A program made the translations under genes and the position numbers. From the NCBI GenBank assembly GCA_035509195.1, contig DATJLT010000229.1, forward strand, positions 1 through 33,096: 33,096 nucleotides of DNA. Direction: 5' to 3'. This document shows, in pieces, positions 30,576 to 33,096 of this stretch. The stretch's first letter is position 1, and the number at the start of each line of letters is the position of its first letter. Below the pieces are notes generated by a model. That model was not told where the DNA came from. It ran no database searches and was given only the letters and a program-made list of their open reading frames with translations. The stretch comes from Chersky-822 sp035509195 (lineage in GTDB: Bacteria > Actinomycetota > Actinomycetes > Streptosporangiales > Streptosporangiaceae).

Positions 30576-31184
30576 GTGACCGCGAATGCAATCGTCTTTA
30601 TCGGAATTACAATAATTTTTGGTGCGGCGGCCGTGCTTGCCTGGTTCGGAATGGGGCAACTGGCGCTATCGGGGTCAGGCGCGCTCGAACGTGACGGCAT
30701 CGGGCGGGGGCGCCGCGCCCCGGCCTGGTCGCTCGCTGACAGTGAGGGCAACGTGCACAGCTCGCCGCCGGCCGGCGGAACGCTCCAGCTTCTGCTGTTC
30801 GCCGATCACTCACTGAAGTCGTTTCCGTCAGTCTTGGACGGGCTGCGCCAGCTCACCGATGTTGAGAGCACCGATGTTGAGAGCACCGATCTTGAGATCG
30901 TTGTTGTCACGAGGGGGCCAGGTGAGGGCGCCGCCGAGTTGCTCGGGCAGCTCGGCCTTCGTTCCCTGCCTGTGCTGGCCGGATCGCCCCGGCTGTACGG
31001 GCAGTACAACGTCAGGGTCATGCCGTTCGCGATCTTTGTCGGCTCCGACGGGCTCGTGCGGGCCTCGAGCCTGGTCAACCACGACTGGCAACTCGTCAAG
31101 CTGTGCCAGATCGCCGCGATTCCCCCGGCGGAAGACGGTCCTGGCGCTGCCCGGCGACGTCGGGCGTTCGGGCTGGCGGTGTAG
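30576..31184 (+). CDS. MauD-like thioredoxin-fold membrane protein lacking the CxxC motif
   Basis: The product has 202 residues from the GTG at 30576; the frame is open to 30489, but the added residues are not protein-like. One N-terminal membrane helix (about 3-25; ANAIVFIGITIIFGAAAVLAW) is followed by an outward domain of the TlpA/MauD type: RRAPAWSLADSEGNVHSSPP, a strand LQLLLFADHSLKSFPSVLDG, and the cis-proline region NVRVMPFAIFVGSDGLVRAS. At the place where MauD and TlpA have CxxC, this protein has FADHSLKSF; its only Cys is near the C-terminus. It therefore cannot act as a normal dithiol oxidoreductase and may bind or chaperone. It is the first gene of the mau-like cluster, ending 5 bases before the MauE-like gene. 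It also has an internal DVEST repeat. Confidence 0.7.
   Translation: MTANAIVFIGITIIFGAAAVLAWFGMGQLALSGSGALERDGIGRGRRAPAWSLADSEGNVHSSPPAGGTLQLLLFADHSLKSFPSVLDGLRQLTDVESTDVESTDLEIVVVTRGPGEGAAELLGQLGLRSLPVLAGSPRLYGQYNVRVMPFAIFVGSDGLVRASSLVNHDWQLVKLCQIAAIPPAEDGPGAARRRRAFGLAV
30855..30899 (+). repeat. 15-base unit, two exact copies and a third diverged
   Basis: ACCGATGTTGAGAGC is at 30855-30869 and again at 30870-30884; 30885-30899 matches in 13 of 15 bases. It encodes TDVESTDVESTDLEI in the CxxC-less MauD-like protein. Such an acidic insertion sits between the first strand-helix unit and the next strand of the thioredoxin fold. Confidence 0.85.
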
Positions 31185-31189
31185 CTGTC

Positions 31190-31756
31190 GTGCTGGTGTC
31201 ATATACGGTGCTGCAGGTCGGGGTGCTCGGCTGCAAGTCGGGTCTCGCGGTGCTGCTGCTGGCCGCCGGCGGAGCCAAGGTGGCGGACTTGCGCGGGTTC
31301 GCGGGCAGTGTCCGGCTTTTCTTGCCTTCAGCCACCTCGACCCTGGCCCTGCGCCTGTCAGGCGTGATCGCTGGCGTGATCGCCTGCGGTGAGCTGGCCG
31401 TCGGCGCGGCGAGCCTGGCCCTGCCCGGTGTCCGGTGGCTGGGCTGGGCGGTCGCGGTGGTCTGCGTCGGCTTCCTGGCGACCTGGACGGCCGGGTACGC
31501 ACGGCATCGCGGCCGGCCGTGCCGCTGTTTCGGCGCGCTGTCACGTCGCGGGTTCAGCGGAGCAGGGGTGCTGCGGGCCGGCGGGCTCGTGCTCGCGGCG
31601 CTCGCCGCCCTGGCCAGGGTGCCAGTCAGCTCCGTTCAGCTCGGCCAGGGCGCGAGGGCCGGGCTGCTCGCCGGCGCGGTCCTGGTGGCCGCGGCGGCAT
31701 TCAGCGCGGCGGCGGCCGCGGGGCGGCTGCTAGCGGATTCTGCGGAGCGGGCCTGA
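31190..31756 (+). CDS. MauE/DoxX-like redox-associated membrane protein
   Basis: The product has 188 residues from the GTG at 31190, 5 bases after the previous stop; the GTG at 31196 is also possible. There are four to five membrane helices, with the MauE features: LAVLLLAAGGAKVADLRGFA near the start (the MauE-type A-x-K-x-x-D/xxF helix), IAGVIACGELAVGAASLALP, a cytoplasmic or loop pair CRCFG in GRPCRCFGALSRRGFSG (the family's conserved CxCFG) and two more helices. MauE is needed together with MauD for disulfide formation in the methylamine dehydrogenase light chain. Cys residues in helix 1 (VLGCKSG) and helix 3 (VIACGE) may join the relay. Its stop overlaps the next start (ATGATGA context at 31754-31758). 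Confidence 0.8.
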   Translation: MLVSYTVLQVGVLGCKSGLAVLLLAAGGAKVADLRGFAGSVRLFLPSATSTLALRLSGVIAGVIACGELAVGAASLALPGVRWLGWAVAVVCVGFLATWTAGYARHRGRPCRCFGALSRRGFSGAGVLRAGGLVLAALAALARVPVSSVQLGQGARAGLLAGAVLVAAAAFSAAAAAGRLLADSAERA

Positions 31757-32346
31757 TGATACGGATACCCCTTTACCTGGCGGTCGCTCAGTGGGCGCTG
31801 CTCGCGGCGCTAGGCGTGTTCTTGCTCGTGCTGTTCAGGCAGCTCGGCCACCTCATGAACGGCCAGGGGAAGACGTCCGCGCTCGGCCCGGCCGCCGGGA
31901 CCCTGGCACCGCCTCTCGGCTACCTGCGCCCCGGAGAACCAGACGACGCCCGGCTGCTCAGGCCGGGAGCCGGGCAGCCGCTGCTGCTCGCGTTCGTCGA
32001 CCCGACCTGCCCGTCCTGCGAGGAACTTGTCAGGGTGCTCGGCTCGCTGAGCTCGGCCGGCGAGCTCAGCGGGGTGCGAACCTTGCTGCTGATCTCTGAT
32101 CCGGTCAGTTACCTGCGGATCTCGCCGGCGTTCACGGAGACAGACCTGGAGATAGGGCGGCCGGCTAAGCCGGCCGAGCTTGACGCCTACCGGGTGTCGG
32201 CGACGCCGCTGCTCGTCGCCATCGACGGGTTCGGCACGGTCAGGGCCGCCGGATCGGCGATCAGGGCGGCGGAAGTACTGCAATACGTCATCAGCGCGCG
32301 GACGGCGGCGGAGCCCGCCGCCGCGACGAAGGGGGAAGCAACTTGA
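31756..32346 (+). CDS. MauD-like membrane thioredoxin with CPSC active site
   Basis: The product has 196 residues. An N-terminal membrane helix (about 5-29; PLYLAVAQWALLAALGVFLLVLF) is followed by a thioredoxin domain. It carries LLLAFVDPTCPSCEELVRVL (Cys85 and Cys88, the active site), LLISDPVSYLRISPA and the cis-proline VSATPLLVAIDGFG. This matches MauD, the membrane-tethered disulfide oxidoreductase or isomerase for the cysteine-rich MADH light chain. It is translationally coupled on both sides: its ATG overlaps the MauE-like stop, and its TGA overlaps the TTG start of the cysteine-rich protein. The natural reading is that it forms or shuffles disulfides in that product. Confidence 0.83.
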   Translation: MIRIPLYLAVAQWALLAALGVFLLVLFRQLGHLMNGQGKTSALGPAAGTLAPPLGYLRPGEPDDARLLRPGAGQPLLLAFVDPTCPSCEELVRVLGSLSSAGELSGVRTLLLISDPVSYLRISPAFTETDLEIGRPAKPAELDAYRVSATPLLVAIDGFGTVRAAGSAIRAAEVLQYVISARTAAEPAAATKGEAT

Positions 32347-32807
32347 GAATCCGCGACAAGTCAGGCACCGTAAGCGAGCGCGTTGCCCGTCGGGTGAGCC
32401 GCAGGGACGCGCTGCGCCGCGCCATTGTCGGCGGCACGACGGGGCTCGCCGCGCTGGCGGTGGGCAACGGCACGGCGCAGGCTCAGACCTGCACCTGCGG
32501 ACCGACAAGGCGCTGCGCGAAATGCCCGGAAGTGGGCTGCCCGACCGGGTACCACCTGTGCAAGGGATCGTTCACCAGCGACTGCTTCAACGCGCAGGGG
32601 TACCGGTGCGAGTGGCCGTCTGGGAACTGGATCGCCTGCATGGGCCTCGGTCATGGCCTCGGCTACAAGGTCTGCTACGACTGCATTGGCCCTGGCGGCT
32701 GCGAGGACTGGTGTACCTGCCTGACCAAGTGCATTTGCTGCAAATGCGTGAGCCCGGCAGACATCAGGACGGAGCAGCACCGGTTGCAGCATCTTGACCT
32801 GGTGTGA
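32343..32807 (+). CDS. Tat-exported 18-cysteine protein resembling methylamine dehydrogenase light chain
   Basis: The protein has 154 residues from a TTG that overlaps the MauD-like stop; AGGGGGAAG precedes it. A twin-arginine signal is clear: SRRDALRRAIVGG at 19-31, hydrophobic core, cleavage after AQAQ near 47-48. The mature 107 residues contain 18 Cys. The stretch NWIAC (Trp96, Cys99), then YKVCYDC and CEDWCTCL lines up well with the MADH/AADH light-chain segment SWVASC, then YRDCC and RCPCL. Trp96 thus falls on the first of the two Trp that build the TTQ cofactor. The C-terminal part carrying the second Trp is missing; the only other Trp are 91 and 123. A standard MADH subunit is therefore unlikely. 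MauD- and MauE-like partners just upstream support disulfide-dependent maturation. Confidence 0.6.
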   Translation: MRIRDKSGTVSERVARRVSRRDALRRAIVGGTTGLAALAVGNGTAQAQTCTCGPTRRCAKCPEVGCPTGYHLCKGSFTSDCFNAQGYRCEWPSGNWIACMGLGHGLGYKVCYDCIGPGGCEDWCTCLTKCICCKCVSPADIRTEQHRLQHLDLV

Positions 32808-32816
32808 TGGCTGGTG

Positions 32817-32900
32817 ATGCTGGGGTTCGTCGCGGCGCTCGGCGGCCTGGCCGTCGTGCTCGCCCTGGTCAACGGATACTCGAAGGCGTACTCCCCATGA
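32817..32900 (+). CDS. Candidate 27-residue hydrophobic peptide
   Basis: An ATG at 32817 (GTG at 32814 also possible) opens a short frame that translates to MLGFVAALGGLAVVLALVNG followed by YSKAYSP: one membrane helix and a short polar tail. It is in the same reading frame as the cysteine-rich protein and starts 9 bases after its TGA, and the next gene starts 3 bases after its stop, so the packing is operon-like. No ribosome site is evident. Real expression is uncertain. Confidence 0.4.
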   Translation: MLGFVAALGGLAVVLALVNGYSKAYSP

Positions 32901-32903
32901 GGC

Positions 32904-33096
32904 GTGAACTCGGCCGTCTCGCTGGCGGCCGGCCTTCCGGTCGGGAGGCTTTCGGCCCGGTGCCTCGTGGTCGGTGCGTACGTGGTGCCGGGGGTCGTCG
33001 CATGGGCCGCTGCCGGGGCGCTGCTCTCCGTGCTGCGGCTGGGTGCCGCCGGCCTGGTGCTCGCGGCTGCCTACGGGCTGTACTACGGGATCAGCG
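32904..33096 (+). CDS. Membrane protein, N-terminal part, cut by the window edge
   Basis: From a GTG at 32904 the frame stays open to the window end (64 residues). It shows a short start MNSAVSLAAGLPVGRLSARC and two hydrophobic segments, LVVGAYVVPGVVAWAAAGAL and LGAAGLVLAAAYGLYYGIS, consistent with an integral membrane protein. Codon use (third-position G/C) is that of real genes in the window, unlike the Arg-rich overlapping frame. The family was not recognised. Its place directly after the cysteine-rich protein suggests a part in the same system. Confidence 0.5.
   Translation, partial: MNSAVSLAAGLPVGRLSARCLVVGAYVVPGVVAWAAAGALLSVLRLGAAGLVLAAAYGLYYGIS

Noticed and set aside
32343..32807. Calling the cysteine-rich protein a true methylamine dehydrogenase light chain (mauA)
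   Set aside because: The second TTQ tryptophan and the whole C-terminal section are missing, and no heavy chain or MauG gene is visible.

Overview
The window reads as a chromosomal segment of a high-GC Gram-positive actinobacterium (Actinomycetota). Support comes from the strongly GC-biased third codon positions, many GTG/TTG starts, a DUF222/HNH protein, an Rv1733c-like membrane protein and a DevR/DosR-like response regulator. The genus cannot be fixed from the sequence alone. No tRNA, rRNA, CRISPR array, insertion sequence or prophage was seen. The window is densely coded and no gap between genes exceeds about 215 bases.

Layout. (1) 1-2917, plus strand: the end of a beta-helix protein, then three exported surface proteins: a one-repeat DUF11-like membrane-anchored protein, a small WxL-like protein, and a DUF916-like (WxL-interacting) protein with a C-terminal membrane anchor. 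(2) 2953-12370: a surface polysaccharide locus on both strands. It holds a polyprenyl phosphoglycosyltransferase, three glycosyltransferases, a Wzx-like flippase, and three enzymes that together look like the UDP-2,3-diacetamido-hexuronate branch (3-dehydrogenase, aminotransferase, N-acetyltransferase). (3) 12466-16380: signalling genes. These are a receiver protein with an orphan histidine-kinase dimerization-like helix, a DosR-like response regulator, and a hybrid PAS-PAS-PAS histidine kinase/receiver. (4) 16557-18215: a DUF222/HNH protein. (5) 18223-26262, minus strand: a giant 2,679-residue secreted protein with an L-type-lectin-like head, a TIG-like domain, three He_PIG-type Ig domains, 13 tandem DUF11-like repeats and a C-terminal WxL-like domain homologous to the small protein of region 1. 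(6) 26458-29707, minus: a translationally coupled MacAB-like export operon (adaptor, ATPase, FtsX-like permease). (7) 29886-30467: an Rv1733c-like membrane protein. (8) 30576 to the right edge: a compact mau-like cluster of two MauD-like thioredoxin-fold proteins (one without the CxxC), a MauE-like membrane protein, a Tat-exported 18-cysteine protein resembling the methylamine dehydrogenase light chain, a 27-residue hydrophobic peptide, and a truncated membrane protein.

How it fits together. Most of the window concerns the cell surface: polysaccharide synthesis and export, and a possible actinobacterial version of the WxL/WxL-interacting-protein anchoring system in which a giant lectin-headed stalk is held at the wall by its last domain. 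The right-hand cluster looks like a dedicated disulfide-maturation and export system for a single cysteine-rich secreted protein. The usual MADH heavy chain is absent and the second tryptophan needed for a standard TTQ cofactor is missing. It is the best candidate here for an undescribed system.
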